From the NCBI GenBank assembly GCA_947095585.1, contig OX352762.1, positions 95,640,249-95,704,248 on the forward strand: a stretch of DNA of 64,000 bases. Direction: 5' to 3'. The position numbers and the translations under genes were made by a program. Position 1 is the stretch's first letter, and every line of letters begins with the position of its first letter. This DNA comes from Nephrocerus scutellatus (taxonomy: Eukaryota > Arthropoda > Insecta > Diptera > Pipunculidae). Positions 53,660-64,000 of this stretch are shown here, in pieces. A model generated the notes under the pieces. The model saw nothing but the letters and a program-made list of their open reading frames with translations. It had not been told where the DNA came from and did not search any database.

Positions 53660-56095
53660 TCATCATATTTGGCTCTACAACCGGGATCCGGTCCTGGCCT
53701 CCAGCAAAAAGTCTCTCCACCGGTCCCGATTTCGAGACGATGTCATCCAGATTGGCATCCATCAACTCTGGGCGTCCTGGTCTACGCCATCCTTCCAGCG
53801 TATGATTGGCGGGCCTCGCTGTCGTGTTCCATAAATCCTACCGGAAAGTACTTACCGTGCAGGATCCTCTTCGCTCATGCGAGCTACGTGTCCCACCGGA
53901 GCCTACCGAGCTTAATTTTCTTCCCGATGTCAACATCGCTCGTAGATCTCCTCATTATAGAACCTCCGGCATCGTCCTTCCTCACATACGGGGCCAACAA
54001 TTCTCTGTAAGACTATTCTCTCGAATGCGACTAAGAGGTTAGAATGCTTTTTGCTAAGCACCCAAGTCTTGGATCCATATGTAAGTACTGGTATGACCAT
54101 TGTCTTATATATCAGCAGCTTGGATGTTATGGTTAAGTTCCTGCATTTAAAGAGTCCTAACAGACTATATTAGGCTTTGTTGGCTTGAAGCAACCGTGCG
54201 CGTATTTCTGGTTCCATGCTGTTATCGGCTGCTACAGTTGTCCCGAGATAGTTAAAGGATTGCACTACTTTAAATTCGCGAACCACTATTTGAATAAAGG
54301 AACCAATGTTGGATCTTATACTCGCAGATTTGGCCACCATGTACTTTGTTTTGCTTTCATTTATATGCAGCCCCAGATTTCGTACCGCCTGTTCTATCTG
54401 GATGAAAGCTTCCTGTACAGCACTACGGTTTCAACCAACGATATCAATATCATCTGCGTAAGCCAGTATCTGAATGTACTTATAGAGGATTGTTCCTTTC
54501 GCCGTTACATCAGAGACTCGGATCACTTTCTCCAACGCCAGGCCAGTCCATTCTCTTGTCGAAGCCCGTTATAGATGTCGAATGGACTTCATAGTGATCC
54601 GGATATTTTTACTTGGCTTATAACATTGGTCATGATCAACCTACAAAGTCGTGTCAGTTTATTAGGGATGCCGAATTCTCTCATGGCTTTATAAAGTTCT
54701 ACTCTGGCTATGGTATCATAGGCGGCTTTAAAGACTATAAAAATATGTTGTAGTGAGTTTTGAAATTCTAGAAATTTTTTCATCACCTGCCTAAGGTTGT
54801 AAATCTGATCAGTTGTTGATTTTCCTGGGGTGAAGCCAGATTGGTATGGACCAATGATGACTTTGGCGTATGGGGCTATCCTGTCTTGAAGGACAGCGGA
54901 GAAAATCTTATACGCGGTACTCAACAACCTTATACCACGATAATTGCTGCTTTTTGTGATATCTCACTTCTTATGTATGGGGCACAGGATGCCTCTTCGT
55001 CAGTCTTCTGGCATAGCTTCTTCATTCCATACTTGCAATATTATATCATGAATTACTTGTTGTAATGTGCGGCCTCCTATTTTTATCAGTTCCGCTGGGA
55101 TCCTATCAGATCCCGGGACATTACTTCGTCTATGCTTGGTGGCGGCAGCATAGTATGATCCTCGGTCATTAGTGGAGCCATCAATTACTCAGTTAACTGG
55201 CCATTTAGCAACTCATAAGAGTGGTCTTCCCATCGCTCTATGATGTCTTTAAGATCGGTGATCAGATTACCCCCTTTGTCCTTGCAGTATGTGCAACGCG
55301 TTGTATATTGCGGCAAACGCGGACTCATTGGTAGAACTTCCGCGCCTGGTGCGGACCTTGCTCTCTTTACTGTTCTAGTTCACGGACTAGATTCTTCTCC
55401 CAGGCTGCTTTCTTTCGACGGTGAACTGTTTTTTCATATCTTCTGAACTCTTTATATTTATCTTCGCGTTCCCGCGTTCTATGAGATTGTTGCATTGCTC
55501 GGTACGCACAACAGTACTTATGACAATATTTTTAAGGCGTATCCAATTCTCTTCTACGCCTGACATCTCAGCCACAGGACTTACTCTCCCTGGGTGAGTC
55601 CTATCGCTTGACCGTAGTTGTTTCATTTCTCTTCGTGGCGAACGGCAGCCGTATTGACTCGAACCTGATTCGCGGATGCAGTCTTTTGTCGTGATGCTCC
55701 ATCATGTACTCGTAACGACAAAATTATTGTTTGCTGCCATCTCTATGTCTCGTTGTCCATTGTCATTAGTTTTCTCGTGTAATCTATGGGTGCCAATGTA
55801 CTGCCTGAATACTGGCCCCCTACCTATCTTAGCATTCATATCCCCAGAATGATTTTTACATCGTACTGAGGGCAGGCATTGAGTTCCCGTTCGACTGATT
55901 CAAAGAATTCTTCTTTTTCGTCTTCTGGGGAATCCACTGTAGGTGCATGAACGTTTATGAGGCTTATGTTTTTAAATTTGCCCTGCACGCTGTTATGTCA
56001 GCTTTATATTTAGACAGGGTATCGGCCAGCTACTGTGCAGCTTGAGCTCTATACAGTGAGTGTACGTTCTTATTTACCGCCGATGGTCCCCTTAA
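53660..56095 (-). pseudogene. RTE/craniofacial-type LINE ORF2 (group A), most complete copy
   Basis: Minus-strand order is as follows. Endonuclease N-terminus near 56085: SLYRAQAAQ, then LADTLSKYKADIT. A deletion joins this to FKNISLINVHAPTVDSPEDE and IILGDMNAKIGRGPVFRQYI (about 55960-55770). A second deletion removes the rest of the endonuclease. The linker lies at about 55626-55387. RT fingers show IPAELIKIGGRTLQQ. RT palm (54927-54589) shows LSTAYKIFSAVLQDRI, GPYQSGFTPGKSTTDQIYNL and FIVFKAAYDTIARVELYKAM. After frameshifts YADDIDIVG follows, with the catalytic box at 54449-54460 intact. Then come QSFNYLG, LTYGSKTWVLSKKHS and the WAGHVARM-like region, ending at about 53660. Multiple stops and shifts make it non-functional. 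Related fragments lie at 9925-10620 and 24690-25765. Confidence 0.8.
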
Positions 56096-56256
56096 AAATT
56101 ATGTCCTAAATCTATTGTTAGATTTGACTTTTGAACAATTTTACAAAACTTGTACATTAACTCGAAAGTAGTATTGAAAAAATCGTTTCTCCCAAAAATG
56201 TTCTACTACTATGCACACACGAGCTAATGTATTCTTCTATGCGAGTGACTACAGAC

Positions 56257-57108
56257 TAAAACCCTGCATCGGATAGTAATATCCGCGGATATCCTAAATT
56301 ATCCGCTATTCGCAGATTAAAGCGGATATAACCGCACAAGTTTTTGGCGAATGCGGATCTAGAAATCTTATCCGTATTTTGCGGATTATCTGCATGTTGC
56401 GGATATTTCATTGTATCCACATACATTATAATTGCAAATTCTGCTTTCTTTAAGGTTGCAATAACATAGCATATATTGTACTAACGAAACAATATGAGAG
56501 TGATTTATAGTTAATTCAGGATAAAAAAAGACAAACGAGATTGTTTTTTTTTACTTTCAATTACAAAATTTGTTAATTAAAAGCTGCGTTTTCCTAAAAA
56601 AAAACCATCGGGTCGAGTAAGCGATAGCTTTCTTGAAATGTATCCAATTTAAAATTAAAAATTTATAATTTTTTTAAATCAAGTAAGTTAAATCGAGTAG
56701 TCTTCTTAGTATAACAAAAAAAATCCGTCATAAAAGCTCCTTAGGTATCTTGTAATATCGTTTTTTTGTGTAGTTCTGATAACATTTCACAGATTTGTTC
56801 AGAACTATACAGAACAACGATATTAAATGAAAACTACGGAACTTTTATGAAGTGTTTTTTTTTGTTATACTTAGAAGACTATATAATTTTATTTATTTGT
56901 TAAAAAAAATAATTTTAGAAAAATTGTAAAAATAATCAATTTTGCGGATGCGGGTGAGTGCGGATGAGTGCGGATGAGTGCGGATGAGTGCGGATGCTGA
57001 TGCGGTTTGCAAAATTTTTCACGAGTGCGTATGCGGATTTTTTTAAAAAAATTTTTGTGGATGCGTATCGGATGCGGTTACGAAAAAACGTATCCGCGCA
57101 GGCATCTA
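56257..57108. mobile_element. Candidate hAT-like MITE (852 bp)
   Basis: An exact 8-bp duplication, CTACAGAC, flanks it (56249-56256 and 57109-57116). Its ends are inverted and similar: TAAAACCCTGCATCGGATA on the left, and TAGATGCCTGCGCGGATA as the reverse complement of the right. Both subterminal regions are packed with GCGGAT/ATCCGC motifs, which resemble transposase-binding repeats of hAT elements. It includes a GCGGATGAGT minisatellite at 56944-57000. It encodes nothing convincing, so it would be non-autonomous. The related repeat at 63120 has one copy of the target (CTACACAC) and no insertion, which is an empty site. Confidence 0.75.
56944..57000. repeat. GCGGATGAGT minisatellite
   Basis: About five 10-bp units, three of them perfect, lie inside the hAT-like MITE. 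Confidence 0.9.
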
Positions 57109-57240
57109 CTACAGACCCTCACAAATGTACTTAGTTGTAATTCAGACCGAATTATCCCAAAATCCTATAAGTACGCAACGTTAAAAGTCGTTAGCGGTTT
57201 TTACAATGGGCTGAAAAAACTTTGCATACCTTTAGACTTT

Positions 57241-57520
57241 ATAATAATAATATCGGCGCGACAGACCATTGCGGTCCAAGGCCTGGCCATTTGTGTTGAG
57301 CATGCATATATTTGCACACACATGGAGGGCCCTACAATTTAATGCCGGATCGGAACAGCGAATTGAGAAGCTTTCCGTGACAAGTTATTACTCTCGGACG
57401 TTTGACAAACTTTGGCGAGAGGTGGGACACCGTGAAAAATACTTTGGTGTTACTGGGATTCGAACCACGAACCCCCTGCTCAGAAGTCCATGCTCTTAAC
57501 CACTGAGCCACGGCGCCCCC
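57241..57520 (-). mobile_element. tRNA-derived SINE family 2 with perfect 13-bp target duplication
   Basis: ACCTTTAGACTTT occurs at 57228-57240 and again at 57521-57533, exactly flanking the 280-bp element. On the minus strand the head has an A-box (complement of 57499-57510, TGGCTCAGTGGT) and a B-box (complement of 57457-57467, GGTTCGAATCC). The tRNA-related part is about 75 nt and ends CACCA. The tail is a short ATTATTAT run. Further copies lie at 63592-63845 and 42110-42170. Movement would need LINE-encoded RT. Confidence 0.9.
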
Positions 57521-57650
57521 ACCTTTAGACTTTAGACTTAAAATTTCCCTTCTACTATCCTATGAATCAAAAAAAAATACGTCATCGCAAGCAGAGCGCT
57601 ACAAACTGGCAAACTGACAAGTGTACATACGTACGCTGAAATTTGTTTTT

Positions 57651-59423
57651 CGGTTTTCTGATCGCAATAAACTAATTATACGAATTTTGATTGTTCGTTA
57701 AATTGATAACATTTAGAAATAAAATCTATAGAGTGCTGTATTGACCAGAAAACAAACAAACGATTTAAAATGTATATATTGTTCATGGCGAAATGAGTAG
57801 TTAATTGCAAAATATTCGGGCTTTAGTTTACGTTACTAGATCCGAGTACTTGAAAGGTTTTAACAACGTTTTATTATGGTATCAAAATACATGAATTACG
57901 AAGTGGCTTTTTGTCTACCTTGGTTTCTAAAATTTTAGGAAATAAATAAACTCCGACAATTAAGTAAATTTTTATCGGTTGCACTGTCATTAAGGTTTTT
58001 AACAGCAAAACCGTAAATATTATATTTATTCCGCTTTTTCCTATTTATTAGGATACGTTCCGGGCCGGGATACGTTTTGTGTCTGACTTAAATTTTATCT
58101 ACTTTATTCGGTATCCATTCATCCCATGCCACCGATGGATATTGTGTTTAATTCAGTTGTTAAATAATTTTAGAATCCTCTATCCCCATATATGGTGCAG
58201 CCATTAAAGGAGTATGGAATAACATATAGTAGTATCATAAAAATATGCGAGTACCTAAAATATTCTCGGAAGCTTAGTGCTGTGTAAATACTCTCAAAAG
58301 TTATATAAAATCACAAGTGAATAGTCAATCATAAGACATTTCTACTCATTACGCATTTAACTTATTCTTGGTAAAGCTAAGTTGTTATCAGATTCTCACA
58401 TCAAAACATTAGAATATGTACTAAAACTAAAAATATCAGCTTTTAATCTGTATTACATCGCAAGCAAAGGGAAATGTTACCATGCTGTCTTCTTTCCTAT
58501 AAATTTAACACCAAACAGGATTATATCCGACCCACCATCATGCCACATGAGGTGTATGTGACAAAACTAATTGCGTTTTGACACGTTTCCTGCCACTTTG
58601 TCTTAAACATTATGTGGTATCTGTCTGCTCTGTACTGTGAAAATACCTTGGAGAATTATTAAATTAATTATACCCGTCAATATTTGCGTATTGCCTACAC
58701 TATAGTATCGATTTTCAATCACAAGATGCGGTTTATGCTTATTGTTGCATTTATTAATCAATTAAGAAGCAGATGCTGTATCGTTTGTCCCTTATGAGCA
58801 AAAGCATTGCATTTACATATATTTGTACGTATGCAAGGAAGTACTATTGGTAATGCGAGTTGCGATGATGATACGTTATAGAGGGGAAAATGCTGCTTCA
58901 TTTTCATTTTTTTATGCTTGTGATAACGTTTTAATGTTCTCATAAAATATTGACAGACGCAACGAGGTTGGCATAATTGGTGTAAAAGTTTATACGCCAT
59001 AAAAAACTACCAACCCATATACCACATATGCAAATCAAACCTAACTTTAATACAATTGTTTATTTTTTTATAAAAAAGCGAATGTTTAGAAGTTTAAAAC
59101 AAATGGTGCAGCAGTAACTAACTAACCTGAATATATATGTGCTTTAAAAATCAAATTGTATGATTGCATGATAAACGACAGGACAAATGAGAAAATATCA
59201 AACATTTACAGAATAACATGAATAGGATGAACAAAAAAAACTGATAATGTAAGAAAGACACTTCATTAGTGGCGCGACCTTTTGTAATTTAGTTAGTCGC
59301 GAGACTCAAGCCTAATTTTAAAAAAATACTCATTTTGTTGATATTGTATATTATCCTTTAAAAATTTAAATAATTTATTCTACGTTAAAAAAACACACAA
59401 ACAATAACCAAACAAAAGTTAAC
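57651..59423. other. No gene seen
   Basis: A+T-rich DNA with only short frames. No repeat or RNA gene was recognised. Confidence 0.4.
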
Positions 59424-60119
59424 CTAAGGCTCTGTCCTAATTGGATGGAGCGATGTGTGTTCTAATTGAGATCGCGCGACCAGACGTCGTGGTGCTCGAA
59501 AACAGAAAACAGAATTTCTCGATCAACACAGTATATGTGAATTGGCTCTTGAGGTTGGTTAAGCTGAAATGACTTCCAGCAATGAAAAATCGTTCAGCAT
59601 TGAACGCTAGAGAACCATTTACTACTTATTTTAATAATAATATTTAAAATTTAATTGCATTCTCAACTAAATCAAAAAAATTAAAACTATGATAGTATAT
59701 AAATAAAATATAATACTCGTAATATTTTAGTTACTTGGTTTTTTAGTTTATTTGAAATACAATCCCACACAATATCACATTTTAAATTGTTTTTTTAATA
59801 CTCCCTGCCTTCATCCCATAAAATTGTGTCCAAGTTCCATCCGTATAACTTCGCGATAGCGCGTCGAAAAACAAACCTGTTTGATTTTAAGCGATCAAAC
59901 GTCTACGCATCGCGTTATATGATCAAACCTTTTTTTGATGTTCGATAAATGCTCGCGACGCGATGTCAAGCAAACTTTTTCGAGCGTTCTCACTCATCGC
60001 GCAATCGCGTTTATGTTCTAAACAGGCCATGTATTAAGATTATTGATGTTTGATATTTTTCGCTATAATCGGTGATCGCCAGAACGGGCGATCGCTCTCC
60101 AATTAGAACATTACCTTAG
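59424..60119 (-). repeat. MITE-like element, copy 2 (inverted)
   Basis: The two ends are inverted repeats matching at 18 of 22 positions: CTAAGGCTCTGTCCTAATTG on the left, and CTAAGGTAATGTTCTAATTG as the reverse complement of the right. The whole copy aligns with the reverse complement of 15009-15626, for example GCGATCGC, ATCGCGTTATATGATCAAAC and GAGCGTTCTCACTCATCGCG. It has no coding frame. No clear target duplication is visible. Confidence 0.75.
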
Positions 60120-60124
60120 GGTCG

Positions 60125-60540
60125 TCTATCTGGCTTATTAAAAACTTTTATTTAACTAGACTTGACCCCTTTTTGTCTGTTTTTTCGACCAATTTAAGGT
60201 CCTTTTTAACCAAATTCCACACGACGTAGAAAGCTGAAATTTTATGTGTGAAACGTGTGATGGTTTGAAATCGCACCAGTTTCTGGTTTTTAACGTCTTT
60301 TTTTACCACCTTTCGCACGACCTAAAGGGTTGAAATTTTGTGAGCTACTATATATCAGGGGCGCATTTCGATATCCCGTGTCGCGAGAGAAAAAAGAAAA
60401 TTCTTTGTAATAGCTTCGACCTCAAAAACAGCTATTTTGGCGATTAATACCAAATAATAAATTACTATGTGGCGTGTTTCGATGTATATATAAAAGTTTG
60501 TACCCGAAAAACTAAGTTTTTTTTCATTTACTTGTTTGTA
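60125..60540 (-). repeat. 'CACACGCG' interspersed repeat, copy 4
   Basis: It is inverted. It opens TTAACTAGACTTGACCCCTT and closes with GTGGCGTGTTTCGATGTATA then AAGTTTGTACCCG. It contains two GACCTAAAGGGTTGAAATTT-type blocks but fewer GC-rich blocks than copy 2. It lies six bases beyond the MITE-like copy, just as copy 2 lies beside MITE copy 1. Confidence 0.75.
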
Positions 60541-60599
60541 TTTGGAATTGACAAAAGTTTTCAATCACCGAACTTCTACTGCAACAACTCAATTGTTTT

Positions 60600-60870
60600 C
60601 TACAGCTGTGTGGCATGTGGCATCGTCTTGTTGAAACCGCACCTATGCTCCAAATCAAATTTATCCAAAAAATAGTAGTAAGGATGGTCCGGTATCGATT
60701 TCCAATGACTGTGAGTTCGTTGCTATTATCATTGAATTAGAAGAAGTATGGGCTCTCGCCTCGTGTTTTTTTTCGTAAATGGTTCGAGATGCTAATTTCC
60801 ACAAATGCGAGAATTTTGATTAGTAACGAAGCCTTTTCAACTAGAGATTGGCTGAAAATGATAACCACAC
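60600..60870 (-). pseudogene. Mariner-like transposase fragment
   Basis: The minus strand aligns with the transposase at 11880-12060: a VTVNGNRYRDM-equivalent (near 60690), an IFWINLIWS segment and the QQD-ATCHTA catalytic motif near 60610-60640 (GTGTGGCATGTGGCATCGTC on the plus strand). Frameshifts and substitutions are frequent, and no inverted ends were found. It is an older and shorter relative. Confidence 0.6.
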
Positions 60871-60944
60871 GTTAAGTTATCGCAATCCTAATCTATTTTT
60901 TTTTAAATTGTTTTTTAAATCCTAAAAATTTAAAACAAAGAGCC

Positions 60945-60990
60945 AAATAGTTTTCCTTGACCATGATCCATTCGTTAAAGCGTGTAAATT
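60945..60990 (+). repeat. Possible scrap of the 31.8-kb LINE 3' UTR
   Basis: TAGTTTTCCTTGACCATGAT followed by CCATTCGTTAAAG resembles 31835-31872 (TAGTTTTCCCTGACCATGAT, TCATTGATAAAAG). The match is only about 33 bases. Confidence 0.35.
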
Positions 60991-62814
60991 ACAAATACAG
61001 ACGAGGTAAAACAACGAGCGAACCCCAGCTTACTTTCCGCCTAGCCGAGAGACCAATTGGATAAATGAAAAACTCTTTACAATCGCAATAACAAAATGAA
61101 TAAGTGAAGCACTATCTTAGCGAAAGGACTAATGTTGGCCTCGAATCATGCTATTTAAATAAATAAGAGTTTTTTTTTTAACTTTCCAATTTATGAAAAA
61201 ATAAATGATAAAATGAAAGATATACATAATTCTACATTGTGGCTATTCTGTTCTGTTCATCTTCAAAGCATATTGCCATAATGTCAACTCGTCTGTCTCA
61301 TCGGTGAATAGGAAAAATAAGAAAATTTTAGATGACAAATGAAAGAACGTACCAAGTTAAACAAGATTTTTTATTTAAAACACTTTAGTAAATTATTTCT
61401 CTCATTAACTGATGATGATTTTTCTTCTACGTCGTTTACCATGAAAATTCCGCAATTTTCTCATTTCTGATTGTGCTTGTCTGCTTGTAAATAACTCCAA
61501 ATTGAATAATTGTTTCACCGACCTGAGGCGAAACTGCAAATAATAACGCAACATAATACTATTACTTAGTTTAGCCGCAGTACTGATTACAAGAGCTTAA
61601 GAATACATATTTAACTTGGTGTACATGAATCGCAAGTTAAGCTTCACAAAGATGCAATAATAATTTAAAATTGCACCCATTTAATGCTTAATAGCTTAAT
61701 TTACTTATTTTGTAATGTACATTAAGTATGACTGATTACTTTATTTCGATAGAGCGTTCTTATCAGATAAAAAATGTTGGCCGCAATCTCTATTAAATGA
61801 ATTGAATTAAATTCCTTCATACAGTTTTGTCTTGGCAATGACATTGTATATATAATATCCTATCAAAGGCGAGAAAGTTGGGCTAATGGAACATAGATCT
61901 GAATACACTTCCAAAATTTTATAGAAAGTGTTTCCATCGGACCCAGAATTTGTGACGCTGACGTGTAAAAAAAAATGTAAAAAAAAGTTTATTTGTCGTT
62001 TATTTATTACTAGAAAAATTAAAAAATGAGTTCATCTGTAATGGTTGGAAAGGCTCACGTAGAATGGAAACTTTGAAAAGTATTAACCGCAAATAAACAA
62101 AAAACCAAAAAAAAAGGTTTAATGGCGAATGATGATTGCGTTGCAACTTACAGCATGGATGTGATAATGCGTGTTGGTTAGTGTTTATGATTACATTAAC
62201 ATTAAACATCCGCATTTGCGTAGCGGTAAAAATGATAAGAAATAAGTTTGCATTAACTACCTTATCTACTACCTTATCTTTGCGATTTACGCGACATCTA
62301 CATTATAATAGAAAACTTCATTGAAAATTAAAATGTAAGCGAATTCACAAAAAATGATTGTGATTAAGAAACGTGTGAGCATATAATTGACTAGCTAGGG
62401 TCGATCGATGCTCGCAATCGAGTTTGGATTTTCATCATTAATTGTTTTAGGTTTTATATAATCCGCTATAAATTAGAAGATGTAGATATATCCAAAAATA
62501 TGACAAAAATACAGACCGCAATATTTTTGCTGAATTGGTGCTTTTTTAGTAAATTTTTGAGTTAGATTTATATGAAATTCAGTATGTAGGGCTAAGATGG
62601 CACTAACATCGTAAAGCGAGCTTCTCAGCTCGCCATATGGATAAATGTAATTCAGTCTAAACACTGAATTATCTTCAAATTCCAATAGCTACCATTTAAT
62701 TCACAAAATTCGTAACAATTTTTTTTCTTTTTTTGTGGGAAATTTTTTATTTCTTATAGAAACTTTTTTTTATTAAAAAAAACTTTCTTTAATGTTAAAA
62801 AAAAAATTCTTTTT
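60991..62814. other. No gene seen
   Basis: A+T-rich DNA. A short palindrome-like GAGCTTCTCAGCTCGCC near 62620, followed by ATGTAATTCAGTCTAAA, resembles 63930-63975 and probably marks another interspersed repeat. No coding signal was recognised. Confidence 0.4.
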
Positions 62815-63560
62815 TATTTAAAAAACGCGCCACACGCGTCACACGCACCTCTGGCGACAGCATGCTAGGCGTCACAATTGTTTTAAAACTTGTCCAATTA
62901 AATTCTGGCTGGCAGAATATATACGAGTTCCTACCAAAAACTTTTCACTTCTATACCCAAAACCTTCCCTATAGAAAGCCCAACTCAATGCATACTAATG
63001 CTGTACACCCATGCCAAACGCATCTGTGTTTGTGGGATGTGAATACAGTTTACAAAAAATCCAAACCAAAATCCATCTGTGTACGATCGGAACAGTTGGG
63101 CTTTCTAAAGAGAAGGTTTTGACTATACCCCCACGAGCGAATGTATTCTGCTATGCGAGTGACTACACACATCAGTGTATGTATGTTTAGTTGTAATTCA
63201 GTCTAAAGAATAATTTATCTTAAAAGCCTAATATTATGCAACGTTAAATGTAGGTATTTTATTCATAAGCGATAGGTCTTTCAGTCATAAGCGATATCTG
63301 AAATAGACTGAAAAAACCTCATTAACTTTGCAAAACTTTTGGCTCAAAAAAAAAACGAATACCGATGCGTAGCTTTAGAATGTTTCTCAGTTTCCTCAGA
63401 GGTAGTAGCCCCTATGAATGAAAAAATAACATCATCGCAAGCCGAGCGCTAACTAATTGTTTTAAAACAAGTCCCATGAAATTTTGACTGGTAAACGCCG
63501 AGATATACGACACGACAAACAAACGTACAAAAGTACACACGTTCGCTGAAAAATGTTCAT
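62815..63560 (+). repeat. Interspersed repeat, copy 2, preserving the empty MITE site
   Basis: A GC-rich patch (CGCGCCACACGCGTCACACG) is followed by AATTGTTTTAAAACTTGTCC. That phrase returns near 63455, giving a long imperfect direct repeat. From 63120 the sequence aligns with 56190-57650 but lacks both the MITE and the SINE. The unoccupied target reads GTGACTACACACATCAGTG. Confidence 0.65.
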
Positions 63561-63591
63561 GTCCTCTGAAAATAATACTGAATTCAGTGGA

Positions 63592-63845
63592 AATGCGCGT
63601 GGCTACTGAGCAGGGGATTCGTGGTTCGAATCCCAGTAACACCAAAAGTATTTTTCAAGGTGATCGACCTCTCGCGAATGGGTGACAAACGTTTCGAGAG
63701 CAATAACTTCTCAATTCGCCGTGCGGAGCCGGCCCTAAATTGTAGGGCCCTTACATTTGTGCCAAAAATATACATGCGCAACACAAATAGTCGCGAAAAG
63801 CTAGGACTTGGGCCGCAATGGTCTGTCGCGCCGAATATTATTATT
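63592..63845 (+). repeat. tRNA-derived SINE family 2, copy 2, head deleted
   Basis: The B-box GGTTCGAATCC is at 63623-63633 and the body (ACACCAAAAGTATTTTTCAA, CAATTCGCCGTGCGGAGCCG, GGGCCGCAATGGTCTGTCGC) matches the 57241 copy. The tail is AATATTATTATTTAT. About 22 bases of the tRNA-like head, including most of the A-box, are missing, so internal transcription is probably lost. Confidence 0.8.
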
Positions 63846-64000
63846 TATGAGTAAACCATATTATATTAAATTCTTATTTACTAAAATACTCGTTTTTTTG
63901 TTGTATGTGTCATATTAAAGTAGTAAGGAGGAGCTTCTCTGCTCGCCGTATGAATAGTTGTAATTCAGACTTAATTAGCTTTAAAGTTTAAAATTATTAT
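63846..64000. repeat. Repeat scrap at window end
   Basis: GGAGCTTCTCTGCTCGCCGT then TAGTTGTAATTCAGACTTAA resembles 62615-62655 and 63185-63205. The element continues beyond the window. Confidence 0.4.

Larger units (their letters stand above)
56190..57650 (+). repeat. Interspersed repeat split by a MITE and a SINE, copy 1
   Basis: The outer pieces (56190-56256, 57109-57240 and 57521-57650) align with 63120-63560. Shared phrases include CTATGCGAGTGACTACA, TTAGTTGTAATTCAG, GCAACGTTAAA, GGGCTGAAAAAAC-like and CGTCATCGCAAGC. The two intervening blocks are later insertions. No coding potential was recognised. Confidence 0.7.

Noticed and set aside
53669..54574. Plus-strand open frames of 78-129 codons
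   Set aside because: They are antisense to the group A LINE RT on the minus strand, which shows ordered protein motifs.
57436..57520. A functional tRNA gene
   Set aside because: The tRNA-like part continues into a SINE body and tail, the whole is flanked by a 13-bp target duplication, and a second copy exists at 63592.

Overview
The window looks like a transposon-rich, A+T-rich intergenic stretch of an insect nuclear genome, most likely a fly. This rests on the mixture of jockey/CR1-type, LOA-like and RTE/craniofacial-type LINEs, Tc1/mariner-type transposase remnants, tRNA-derived SINEs and short non-autonomous elements. I found no convincing host protein-coding gene, rRNA gene, CRISPR array or functional tRNA. 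Nearly every protein signal is a transposable-element open reading frame carrying stops, frameshifts or deletions. No bacterial-style operons, ribosome binding sites or riboswitches are expected or seen.

Layout. 1-5.6 kb: a broken mariner-like transposase (+), an LOA-like LINE with RNase H (-) and a second reverse transcriptase (RT) scrap. 6-9.4 kb: a tRNA-like scrap, a C-rich degenerate satellite and interspersed repeats. 9.4-15.8 kb: a SINE, a LINE 3' end, two mariner-like elements with recognisable inverted ends (one nested in a 'CACACGCG' repeat), and a MITE-like element. 16.3-19.7 kb: a jockey LINE (-) fused to a trimer of 383-bp retroelement 3' ends. 20.7-25.8 kb: an LTR and two decayed LINEs. 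26.5-27.9 kb: small repeats. 28.2-32.1 kb: the best-preserved element, a jockey/CR1-type LINE whose ORF2 has only two nonsense codons, an A-tail and a 3' hairpin. 32.1-36.2 kb: a jockey scrap, a LINE (+) and a complex tandem repeat. 36.5-39.0 kb: a bounded composite repeat holding a G/T-rich satellite. 43.1-46.4 kb: a LINE (-) and a repeat family with a conserved terminus. 47.6-52.4 kb: the endonuclease (EN) and RT ends of one LINE family, separated by a solo LTR, a SINE and a transposase scrap. 53.6-56.1 kb: a LINE (-). 56.2-57.7 kb: a repeat hit by a hAT-like MITE and by a SINE with a 13-bp target duplication. 59.4-60.9 kb: inverted second copies of elements from 9-15 kb. 62.8-63.9 kb: a second copy of the repeat that hosts the hAT-like MITE, plus a SINE.

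How the parts relate. Several LINE families occur more than once in opposite orientations. The non-autonomous elements (SINEs, MITE-like repeats) would depend on proteins made elsewhere. The window is best read as a record of nested insertions, internal deletions and local duplications. Identifications are by eye from family knowledge, without database searches, and clade names are provisional.
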